From Aeromicrobium phragmitis (GTDB taxonomy: Bacteria > Actinomycetota > Actinomycetes > Propionibacteriales > Nocardioidaceae), in assembly GCF_003674095.1 (NCBI RefSeq), contig NZ_RDBF01000003.1:1-64000 (forward strand): a DNA stretch of 64,000 bases. The letters run 5' to 3'. The notes under the pieces are model-generated. The model was not told where the DNA came from. It ran no database searches and saw nothing but the letters and a program-made list of their open reading frames with translations. This document shows, in pieces, positions 57,600 to 64,000 of the stretch. The translations under genes and the position numbers were made by a program. Position 1 is the stretch's first letter. Each line of letters opens with the position of its first letter.

Positions 57600-57630
57600 C
57601 CATTGCGGAGGTGTCGGTAAGGTGCAGAGC

Positions 57631-58440
57631 ATGAAGAAGTTCCTGGTGTCCTTGATGGCGGCCTTCGCCTTGCTGTTCGTGTCCGCGTGTGGCGGTTCCG
57701 ATTCGTCCGAAGGCCAGTCCGGCTCGACGGAGAAGGTCGGCGAGGACAAGGGCACGGAGCTCACGAAGGACAACTTCGCCGACGAGATCATGAAGGCGCA
57801 GCTGGATGCCGGTACGGCTCACCTGGTGATGACGATGACCATGGGTGGTCAGGAGATCACCATGGACGGCGACATGTCCGTGGCAGAGAAGCCCGCTGAC
57901 ACCGCGATGTCGCTCACGATGGACGGCGAGGCGCTCGGCGCGGGCGATACCGATCTCGAGATGCGCCTGGTGGACCAGGTCATGTACATGAAGATGGGCC
58001 AGGCCACCGGCGACAAGTTCGCCCGGATCGATCTGACCGATGAGAGCAACCCGATGGGCGCGCAGTTCAGCGAGATGATGGAGCAGTCCAACCCGGCCAC
58101 GCAGGTCGAGGCGATGGGCGAGTCCATCGAGTCCTTCGAGGACGGAGGCGACGGCGGCGAGATCGACGGCGTGTCGACCACCAAGTACCGCATCACCCTC
58201 AACGCGGCCAAGATGTACGAGGCGCAGGGCACCGACCCGAGCGCGATGGCGGGCCTCCCCGAGACCATCGAGTACGTCATGTACGTCGGTGACGATAACC
58301 TTCCGCGCCGCCTCGAGGCCGAAGTCATGGGCGCCACGGCCGTCAACGAGTGGACCAAGTGGGGCGAGGACGTCGACATCTCCGCCCCGTCCGACGACGA
58401 GATCACCGACCAGAACCCGTTCGCGGGCATGGGCGGCTGA
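57631..58440 (+). CDS. Lipoprotein, LppX/LprG-like
   Basis: 269 residues from ATG 57631. Lipobox V-S-A-C at about residue 19-20, Ser/Gly-rich linker, then a Met-rich beta-sandwich-like region (M-T-M-T-M-G-G, M-R-L-V-D-Q-V-M-Y-M-K-M). The pattern resembles the LolA/LppX-type lipoproteins, which shuttle lipids, but the match is only in outline. Flanked by terminators so a single-gene unit. Confidence 0.75.
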   Translation: MKKFLVSLMAAFALLFVSACGGSDSSEGQSGSTEKVGEDKGTELTKDNFADEIMKAQLDAGTAHLVMTMTMGGQEITMDGDMSVAEKPADTAMSLTMDGEALGAGDTDLEMRLVDQVMYMKMGQATGDKFARIDLTDESNPMGAQFSEMMEQSNPATQVEAMGESIESFEDGGDGGEIDGVSTTKYRITLNAAKMYEAQGTDPSAMAGLPETIEYVMYVGDDNLPRRLEAEVMGATAVNEWTKWGEDVDISAPSDDEITDQNPFAGMGG

Positions 58441-58464
58441 CCCTCCGCACCCACCGCATCGGCC

Positions 58465-58500
58465 GCAGCCGTGCCGTCCCGCCGTGGACGGCACGGCTGC
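58465..58500 (+). terminator. Terminator hairpin after the lipoprotein gene
   Basis: 14-bp stem GCAGCCGTGCCGTC / GACGGCACGGCTGC, 8-base loop, 24 bases after the stop. Confidence 0.85.
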
Positions 58501-58587
58501 CGTCGTCTACGGCGTTCACGATCGACCAAATCGGTGAGGTGCTCGCGTGGCGATGCCCTTCCCTTCAATGGTCGAGCACCCTCAATA

Positions 58588-58794
58588 GGTGGTCGAGTAG
58601 TGGCGAGCCCTGCGAGCCGCGTATCGAGACCACACCGTGCGCCATGTGGTCTCGATACGGCCTCCGCAGAACTCCGGCCTACTCGACCACCGAGGCGAGC
58701 TGTCCAGTTGGGGTGTGGTCTCGCTGCATCGCGGCTATGCCCCTCCTGCGATGGCTCCATGTCGGTCGCTGAGCGATCTCCTACTCGACCGCCG
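58588..58794. repeat. Repeat cluster upstream of the L10 leader
   Basis: The gap 58501-58830 is mostly dispersed repeats in both orientations: GGTGGTCGAGTAGTGGCG to TATCGAGACCACACC, TGGTCTCGATACGGCC to CTACTCGACCACC, and a copy ending CGGTCGCTGAGCGATC with CTACTCGACCGCC. Nothing else is seen here. Confidence 0.88.
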
Positions 58795-58837
58795 TTCACC
58801 CGATTTGGAACTTCACCGCCCGCCCCCTAGGATGGGA

Positions 58838-58985
58838 TCTGCCGTAGACCGCCGGTGGTGACTCACCCGAGTCGCCCCAAGCGCCCGTCAGGGCGGCCCG
58901 CGCAGGCACGTACGTCCCGCCGGGACACTCGTTCGCGAGGTCTCGGTCCGCGTCCCGTGCATGCGCCGGGGCGCTTTTTTCATGT
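58838..58985 (+). promoter_or_regulatory. L10 (rplJ) ribosomal protein leader with attenuator-like hairpin
   Basis: The leader includes CCGTAGACCGCCGGTGGTG, typical of L10-binding leaders where the L10-L12 complex binds its own mRNA, then several stem-forming GC stretches and a late GCGCCGGGGCGCTTTTTT hairpin (58963-58980) that looks like an attenuator. It lies 45 bases upstream of rplJ. Control of rplJ-rplL by excess L10 is inferred from position and motif. Confidence 0.75.
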
Positions 58986-59029
58986 CGGGACCGGTCTTTG
59001 GCACTGACACCAGTGCTGGAAGGAGACCC

Positions 59030-59560
59030 ATGGCACGCCCGGACAAGGCGGCAGCCGTTGCCGAGCTCGCGGAGAGCTTCCGCGACTCCAATGGCGCCGT
59101 TCTCACCGAGTACCGCGGCCTCTCGGTCAAGCAGCTGCAGGATCTGCGGCGTTCGCTTGGCGAGGCCGCGAGCTATGCCGTCGCCAAGAACACGCTGACC
59201 AAGATCGCTGCCAAGGACGCCGGTATCGAGTTCGAGGACTCGCTGCTCACCGGCCCGACCGCCATCGCCTTCATCAAGGGCGACCCGGTGGAGGCCGCCA
59301 AGGGTCTGCGTGACTTCGCGAAGGCGAACACCCCCCTCGTCATCAAGGGTGGCTTCCTCGACGGGAAGACGCTCAGCGCCGACGAGATCAACAAGCTGGC
59401 CGACCTCGAGTCGCGTGAGGTCCTCCTCGCGAAGCTCGCGGGCGGCATGAAGGCCAACCTCAGCAAGGCGGCAGCGCTCTTCCAGGCGCCGCTGTCGAAG
59501 ACCGCGCGCACGGTCGCGGCTCTTCAGGACAAGACTCCGGCCGACACCACCGAGGGCTGA
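59030..59560 (+). CDS. rplJ: 50S ribosomal protein L10
   Basis: 176 residues from ATG 59030 with AAGGAG upstream. Starts [15 protein letters not shown] region and K-N-T-L-T-K-I-A are conserved. Anchors L12 dimers to the ribosome stalk. Confidence 0.97.
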   Translation: MARPDKAAAVAELAESFRDSNGAVLTEYRGLSVKQLQDLRRSLGEAASYAVAKNTLTKIAAKDAGIEFEDSLLTGPTAIAFIKGDPVEAAKGLRDFAKANTPLVIKGGFLDGKTLSADEINKLADLESREVLLAKLAGGMKANLSKAAALFQAPLSKTARTVAALQDKTPADTTEG

Positions 59561-59616
59561 ACCGCCCGATCCCCATCGGGACCCCCTCGGGGTCTCACAG
59601 CAGAAAGGACGCCATC

Positions 59617-60012
59617 ATGGCGAAGCTCAGCACCGACGAACTGTTGGATGCCTTCAAGGAAATGACGCTCATCGAGCTCAGCGAGTTCGTGAAGCAGTTC
59701 GAGGAGACCTTCGACGTCACCGCCGCCGCTCCGGTGGCCGTGGCCGCCGCGGGTGCCCCCGCCGCTGCCGGCGGCGACGCCGGTGACGCCGCCGCCGAGC
59801 AGGACGAGTTCGACGTCGTCCTGGAGTCGGCCGGCGACAAGAAGATCCAGGTCATCAAGGAGGTGCGTGGCCTCACGAGCCTCGGCCTCAAGGAGGCCAA
59901 GGACCTCGTCGAGGGTGCGCCCAAGCCGGTCCTGGAGAAGGTCAACAAGGAGACCGCTGACAAGGCGAAGGAGGCCCTCGAGGCCGCCGGCGCCACCATC
60001 ACGCTCAAGTGA
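59617..60012 (+). CDS. rplL: 50S ribosomal protein L7/L12
   Basis: 131 residues. N-terminal dimer domain ([15 protein letters not shown]), Ala/Gly-rich hinge, and C-terminal domain with [17 protein letters not shown]. Follows rplJ by 56 bases. Confidence 0.98.
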   Translation: MAKLSTDELLDAFKEMTLIELSEFVKQFEETFDVTAAAPVAVAAAGAPAAAGGDAGDAAAEQDEFDVVLESAGDKKIQVIKEVRGLTSLGLKEAKDLVEGAPKPVLEKVNKETADKAKEALEAAGATITLK

Positions 60013-60034
60013 CCTCACGTCACTGACGTCTCCG

Positions 60035-60070
60035 CGAGGCGCCCGTCCCCACGTGGGGGCGGGCGCCTCG
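60035..60070 (+). terminator. Terminator hairpin after rplL
   Basis: Outer 11-bp stem CGAGGCGCCCG / CGGGCGCCTCG with an inner self-complementary CCCCACGTGGGG, 22 bases after the rplL stop. Confidence 0.85.
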
Positions 60071-60089
60071 TGCTATGTCCGGAACTCGT

Positions 60090-60146
60090 TGAGTGTGACG
60101 TTCGGCAGGTGAAAGCCCCGATTTGGCCTGCTAAACGTCACACTCA
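60090..60146. repeat. Long inverted repeat upstream of mceG
   Basis: TGAGTGTGACGTTCGGCAGG (60090-60109) and CCTGCTAAACGTCACACTCA (60127-60146) are complementary with two mismatches across 20 bases, with a 17-base loop. It could be a cruciform or mobile hairpin element. No gene here. Confidence 0.85.
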
Positions 60147-60210
60147 GCGGGTACGGGGGTCGTTCGCGCCCGGACTGTGACGGGGCCCACGGCTGTCACT
60201 GTGAGTTACC

Positions 60211-60229
60211 TTGCGTTAGCCTGACCGAC
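60211..60229. promoter_or_regulatory. Weak candidate IdeR/DtxR-like box
   Basis: TTGCGTTAGCCTGACCGAC matches 14 of 19 positions of the iron-repressor consensus (core GTTAGCCT). It is about 150 bases before mceG. No iron-uptake gene follows, so this may be chance. Apart from this, the inverted repeat and the rplL terminator, the 366-base gap before mceG shows nothing. Confidence 0.25.
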
Positions 60230-60378
60230 GGCCGACGTGTTACTCGCGAGTCATCTGCGGGTAACTGCCCGTGACCTTTCGGGCGGTTTCTCGTTGAAAG
60301 CTGTGTCGGGGGTCACAAGGGAGTACGTTCGTCGAGCCCCGACAGGGAGTTCGGGCCAGGCCAGAAGGAGGGGGTCTC

Positions 60379-61335
60379 GTGGGTGCCGAAGTGCAGGTCT
60401 CGCATCTGACGAAGAAGTTCGGCAAGCAGCTCATCTGGGGCGACGTGTCGCTCACGCTGCCGGCCGGGGAGATCTCGGTCATGCTCGGGCCCTCGGGCAC
60501 CGGCAAGTCGGTCTTCCTCAAGACCCTGATCGGCCTCATCAAGCCCGACGAGGGCAGCGTCATCATCGAGGGCGTCGACATCGCGTCGTGCTCGGAGCGT
60601 CAGTTGTACGAGGTCCGCAAGCTGTTCGGGGTGCTGTTCCAGGACGGCGCGATGTTCGGCTCGATGACGCTCTATGACAACGTGGCCTTCCCGTTGCGCG
60701 AGCACACCAAGAAGAGCGAGTCGCAGATCCGTCAGATCGTCATGGAGAAGATGGAGCTGACCGGCCTCATCGGAGCCGAGGACAAGCTCCCGGGCGAGAT
60801 CTCCGGCGGGATGCGCAAGCGCGCCGGCCTGGCCCGCGCGCTCGTGCTGGACCCGCAGATCCTGCTCATCGACGAGCCCGACTCCGGACTCGACCCGGTC
60901 CGCACGGCATACATCAACCAGCTGTTCATCGACCTCAACGCCGCCATCGACGCGACGTTCCTCATCGTCACCCACGACATCAACACCGCCCGGACCGTTC
61001 CGGACAACATCGGACTGCTGTATCACAAGCATCTGGCCATGTTCGGTCCGCGCGAGATGCTGCTGTCGAGCACCGAGCCGGTGGTCGCCCAGTTCCTCAA
61101 CGCCCAGCGTGTCGGTCCGATCGGGATGAGCGAGGAGAAGGACGCGGACCAGCTCGCCGCCGAGGCCGGCTTCTCCATGCCGCCGCTGCCGCCCATCACC
61201 CGTCAGCTGGAGCCCAGCAACGGCATGCAGCGCCGGGCGCAGCGTCCCGCCGGGCAGTGGTGCCGCGAGAACGGCGTCGTGCCCCCGCCCGGCTCCTTCG
61301 AAGACGCCGTGACCGCTCCGGGAGCATCGACATGA
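60379..61335 (+). CDS. mceG: ABC transporter ATPase of an Mce lipid-import system
   Basis: 318 residues from GTG 60379. Walker A G-P-S-G-T-G-K-S, signature I-S-G-G-M-R-K-R and Walker B I-L-L-I-D-E-P-D are intact. It matches MceG/Mkl (MlaF-like), located near rplJ-rplL in mycobacteria too. A C-terminal extension of about 60 residues is typical. Energises the permease below. Overlaps the next gene (ATGA). Confidence 0.93.
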   Translation: MGAEVQVSHLTKKFGKQLIWGDVSLTLPAGEISVMLGPSGTGKSVFLKTLIGLIKPDEGSVIIEGVDIASCSERQLYEVRKLFGVLFQDGAMFGSMTLYDNVAFPLREHTKKSESQIRQIVMEKMELTGLIGAEDKLPGEISGGMRKRAGLARALVLDPQILLIDEPDSGLDPVRTAYINQLFIDLNAAIDATFLIVTHDINTARTVPDNIGLLYHKHLAMFGPREMLLSSTEPVVAQFLNAQRVGPIGMSEEKDADQLAAEAGFSMPPLPPITRQLEPSNGMQRRAQRPAGQWCRENGVVPPPGSFEDAVTAPGAST

Positions 61336-62108
61336 GCCTGGGGGTCGTCGCGGCGCCGGCGCGTGTGGCGGGCGGGCTGTTCGCCTTCATGCTCGACGTT
61401 CTCGTCGCGACGTTCCGGTTCCCGTTCCAGATCCGCGAGTTCCTTCAGCAGGCCTGGTTCATCGTCACCGTGACGATCATCCCGACGATCTTCGTGGCCA
61501 TTCCGTTCGGTGCGGTCATCGCGTTGCAGGTCGGCGGACTGATTCGACAGTTCGGCGCGCAGTCGTTCACCGGCTCCGCGGCCGTGCTCGCGGTCGTCCG
61601 CGAGGCCGGACCGATCGCCACCGCCCTGCTGATCGCCGGCGCCGCCGGGTCCGCCATCGCCGCCGACTTCGGCGCGCGCCGGATCCGCGAGGAACTCGAC
61701 GCGATGATGGTGCTCGGAATCGACCCGATCCACCGCCTGGTCGTCCCGCGAGTCTGGGCGTGTGTGCTCGTGGCGGTCGCGCTCAACGGGCTCGTCACCA
61801 TCGTCGGCGTCGCCGGCGGCTACTTCTTCAACGTCGTGCTCCAGGACGGCACGCCAGGGGCCTATATCGCGTCGTTCTCCGCGCTCGCCCAAGTGCCCGA
61901 CCTCATCCAGGCGATGGTCAAGTCGATGATCTTCGGCTTCCTCGCCGCCGTGGTCGCCGCCTACAAGGGCATGAACGCCAAGGGTGGGCCCAAGGGCGTC
62001 GGTGACGCGGTGAACGAGTCCGTGGTCATCACGTTCACCCTGCTGTTCGTCGTCAACTTCGTCGTCTCGGCGGTGTACATGCAGCTCGTGCCGCCCAAGG
62101 GGATGTGA
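61332..62108 (+). CDS. YrbE/MlaE-family permease (first)
   Basis: 258 residues from ATG 61332. MlaE fold with five or six helices, including F-P-F-Q-I-R-E-F-L-Q-Q-A-W-F, V-R-E-A-G-P-I-A-T-A-L-L-I and I-A-A-D-F-G-A-R-R-I-R-E-E-L-D-A-M. Forms the membrane channel for Mce-type lipid import with the second permease. Overlaps both neighbours. Confidence 0.92.
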   Translation: MSLGVVAAPARVAGGLFAFMLDVLVATFRFPFQIREFLQQAWFIVTVTIIPTIFVAIPFGAVIALQVGGLIRQFGAQSFTGSAAVLAVVREAGPIATALLIAGAAGSAIAADFGARRIREELDAMMVLGIDPIHRLVVPRVWACVLVAVALNGLVTIVGVAGGYFFNVVLQDGTPGAYIASFSALAQVPDLIQAMVKSMIFGFLAAVVAAYKGMNAKGGPKGVGDAVNESVVITFTLLFVVNFVVSAVYMQLVPPKGM

Positions 62109-62941
62109 TCGCGATGGCGCGCCTCTCCTCCCTCTACGAGCAGCCGATGAGCATGCTCGACCTGCTCGGTCGGCAGATGCTCTTCTACCTGCGGGTCATC
62201 ATCTCGATCCCGCGGGCCATCGCCAACTACGGCAAGGAGATCATCCGGTTGCTCGCCGAGGTGACGCTCGGGTCCGGCTCGCTGGCCGTCATCGGCGGCA
62301 CCGTCGGTGTCATCACCGCCATGACGTTCTTCACCGGCACCGAGGTCGGCATCCAATCGTTCGCCGCCCTCGATCAGCTCGGTACCGCTCCGTTGACCGG
62401 CTTCGTCTCGGCCTACTTCAACACCCGCGAGATCGCGCCGATCGTCGCCGGGATCGCCCTGGCGGCCACCGTCGGATGTGGTTTCACCGCTCAGCTCGGC
62501 GCCATGCGGATCAGCGAGGAGGTCGACGCGCTGGAGGTCATGGCCATCGCCTCGCTGCCGTACCTCGTCACCACCCGCGTGGTGGCCGGACTCATCGCGG
62601 TGGTGCCGCTGTACATCGTCGGGTTGCTGTCCTCGTACTTCGCGACCCGGCTCACGCTCACCCAGATCTTCGGTCAGAGCCAGGGCACGTACGACCACTA
62701 CTTCATGACGTTCCTGCCGCCGGGCGACGTCCTGTGGTCCTTCGCCAAGGTGCTGATCTTCGCGGTCGTGGTGATTCTCATCCACTGCTATTACGGCTAC
62801 TACGCCTCCGGCGGACCCGCCGGCGTCGGTGTGGCCGTCGGCCGTGCGGTGCGCACCTCGATCGTCGCCATCACCGCCGTCGACCTGCTGGCCTCGATGG
62901 CGATCTGGGGCACGAACGTCACGGTAAGGCTGGCTGGTTGA
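62105..62941 (+). CDS. YrbE/MlaE-family permease (second)
   Basis: 278 residues from GTG 62105 (ATG 62114 possible). Contains Q-M-L-F-Y-L-R-V-I, A-A-T-V-G-C-G-F-T-A-Q-L-G-A-M-R-I and E-E-V-D-A-L-E-V-M-A. Pairs with the preceding permease. The mce gene starts two bases after the stop region. Confidence 0.92.
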   Translation: MIAMARLSSLYEQPMSMLDLLGRQMLFYLRVIISIPRAIANYGKEIIRLLAEVTLGSGSLAVIGGTVGVITAMTFFTGTEVGIQSFAALDQLGTAPLTGFVSAYFNTREIAPIVAGIALAATVGCGFTAQLGAMRISEEVDALEVMAIASLPYLVTTRVVAGLIAVVPLYIVGLLSSYFATRLTLTQIFGQSQGTYDHYFMTFLPPGDVLWSFAKVLIFAVVVILIHCYYGYYASGGPAGVGVAVGRAVRTSIVAITAVDLLASMAIWGTNVTVRLAG

Positions 62942-62942
62942 C

Positions 62943-64000
62943 ATGGCACGCATTCCTGTTCTCGAACGCACCCCGGTCATCCGCTTGCTCGGCATCGGGT
63001 TCATCGGCCTGGTCGTCTTCGCGGTCTGGGTGACCTACGCGTTCTTCACCAAGCAGTTCACCTCCTCGGTGCCCGTGACGCTGTACGCGAGTACCGCGGG
63101 AGCGAGCCTGCCGAGCAACGCCGACGTCAAACTGCGCGGCATGATCGTCGGTGAGGTCCGCGACATCCAGACCGAGGGCGACGGCGTCAAGCTGTCCTTG
63201 GCGCTCGATCCCGACTACGTCGATCGGATTCCCGAGGGCGTCACGGGCCAGATCGTGCCCAAGACGCTGTTCGGCGAGAAGTTCGTGTCGCTCGTACCGC
63301 CGGAGCAGCCGTCCGGGGAGACCTTGCGAGCCGGCTCGGTCATCACCCGCGCCGAGGTGCCGATCGAGGTCGAGGAGGTGCTCAACGACCTCTACCCCTT
63401 GCTCACCGCCGTCGAACCGCAAGATGTCGCCTACACGTTGTCGGCGGTCTCACAGGCCCTCGAGGGCCGTGGCGAGAAGCTCGGGGAGACGCTGGTGACG
63501 GCGCGCGACTACTTGCGGGAGTTGTCACCGGAGGTCCCGCAGCTCATCGACGACCTCACCGCGCTGGGCGAGGTCTCCGACGTGTACGCCGACGCGATGC
63601 CCGAGGTGGGCCGACTGCTGGAGAACGCCGTCTTCACCGGAAACACGGTCGTGGCCAAGGAGTCGCAGCTGCTGGCCTTCTATCAGGAGGGCACGGCCCT
63701 GTCCGGAACGCTGTCCGACTTCGTCGACGTGAACGGCGAGAACCTGCGCAAGGTCCCGGCACAGTCGCGACCCGTCCTGGAGGTCGTGGATCGTTACTCG
63801 GGCACGTTCCCCTGCTTCCTCGACGCGATGGCAGCGGCGGACCCGCTGTTGGACTCGGTCTTCCGCGACAACACGGTGCACATCAACCTCAAGCTCCTCC
63901 CGCTGGCCAACCAACCGACCGCGTACGGGCCGGACGAGAACGCCCGCGTGTCACAGCAGGTCCTCGACAGCGAGCCGGCCGCGCAGCCGACCTGCCTCGC
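62943..64000 (+). CDS. Mce-family protein, first of the locus (partial, runs off window)
   Basis: 352 residues visible from ATG 62943, with no stop before the edge. One N-terminal membrane helix (L-L-G-I-G-F-I-G-L-V-V-F-A-V-W-V), then the MCE domain (V-P-V-T-L-Y-A-S-T-A-G-A-S-L, V-K-L-R-G-M-I-V-G-E-V) to about residue 115, and long helices that build the transport tube. Further mce genes probably follow beyond the window. Confidence 0.92.
   Translation, partial: MARIPVLERTPVIRLLGIGFIGLVVFAVWVTYAFFTKQFTSSVPVTLYASTAGASLPSNADVKLRGMIVGEVRDIQTEGDGVKLSLALDPDYVDRIPEGVTGQIVPKTLFGEKFVSLVPPEQPSGETLRAGSVITRAEVPIEVEEVLNDLYPLLTAVEPQDVAYTLSAVSQALEGRGEKLGETLVTARDYLRELSPEVPQLIDDLTALGEVSDVYADAMPEVGRLLENAVFTGNTVVAKESQLLAFYQEGTALSGTLSDFVDVNGENLRKVPAQSRPVLEVVDRYSGTFPCFLDAMAAADPLLDSVFRDNTVHINLKLLPLANQPTAYGPDENARVSQQVLDSEPAAQPTCL

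Overview
High-GC actinobacterial chromosome, most likely Nocardioidaceae (Nocardioides or Aeromicrobium-like). This is inferred from GTG-rich starts, overlapping ATGA/GTGA gene junctions, a DUF222-HNH gene, many intergenic copies of a repeat reading GGTGGTCGAGTAG / GGTCTCGATAC, and gene order shared with other actinobacteria (sucC-sucD; perM-purN-purH; folD-DUF3017; nuoA-N; tRNA-Trp-secE-nusG-rplK-rplA; rplJ-rplL-mceG-yrbE-mce). The window looks like core chromosome. I see no phage, insertion sequence, CRISPR array or rRNA.

Layout. 1-5.5 kb: 5' part of an HNH/DUF222 gene, a repeat cluster, an SGNH hydrolase, an M23 peptidase, a degenerate B12-domain-like protein, and sucCD. 5.5-14.3 kb: a membrane protein with a sigma-factor-like N-terminus, perM (DUF6350), purN, purH, a TetR regulator, folD, a DUF3017 protein, mdh and a RibD/DHFR-like reductase. 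14.3-19.7 kb: katA-fur, a winged-helix protein, and divergent isochorismate synthase and menaquinone methyltransferase genes. 19.9-35.9 kb: a complete 14-gene nuoA-N complex I operon preceded by a Rex-type operator, followed by a polyprenyl diphosphate synthase. 37-49 kb: rarD, a methyltransferase, a YajQ protein, tRNA-Tyr, an FKBP lipoprotein, an HDO-CDGSH pair, DUF488, a FAD/Rieske oxidoreductase, an F420-type LLM enzyme, and a six-gene minus-strand operon around an atypical NRAMP transporter with two PRC-barrel proteins. 49-55 kb: SigB/SigF-type sigma factor, pyrD, tRNA-Thr, tRNA-Met, rpmG, murB, two DUF4190 proteins and adenosine deaminase. 55-64 kb: tRNA-Trp, secE, nusG, rplK, rplA, a lipoprotein, the L10 leader with rplJ-rplL, and the start of an Mce lipid-import locus.

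Functional theme. Much of the window serves aerobic energy metabolism: sucCD and mdh (TCA cycle), complex I, menaquinone synthesis (menF-like, menG, polyprenyl synthase) and quinone-linked PyrD. The rest is translation, purine, folate and cell-wall housekeeping.

Most notable observation. Three junctions of the nuo operon (C/D, E/F, J/K) have been expanded by repeat or duplicated sequence. In each case the inserted DNA forms a reading frame that starts on the upstream gene's stop codon. At E/F and J/K one frame runs through to overlap the next gene's start; at C/D two short frames do this in relay. The overlap-style translational coupling therefore appears to be preserved across the insertions by 'bridge' mini-ORFs. 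I know of no description of this arrangement.
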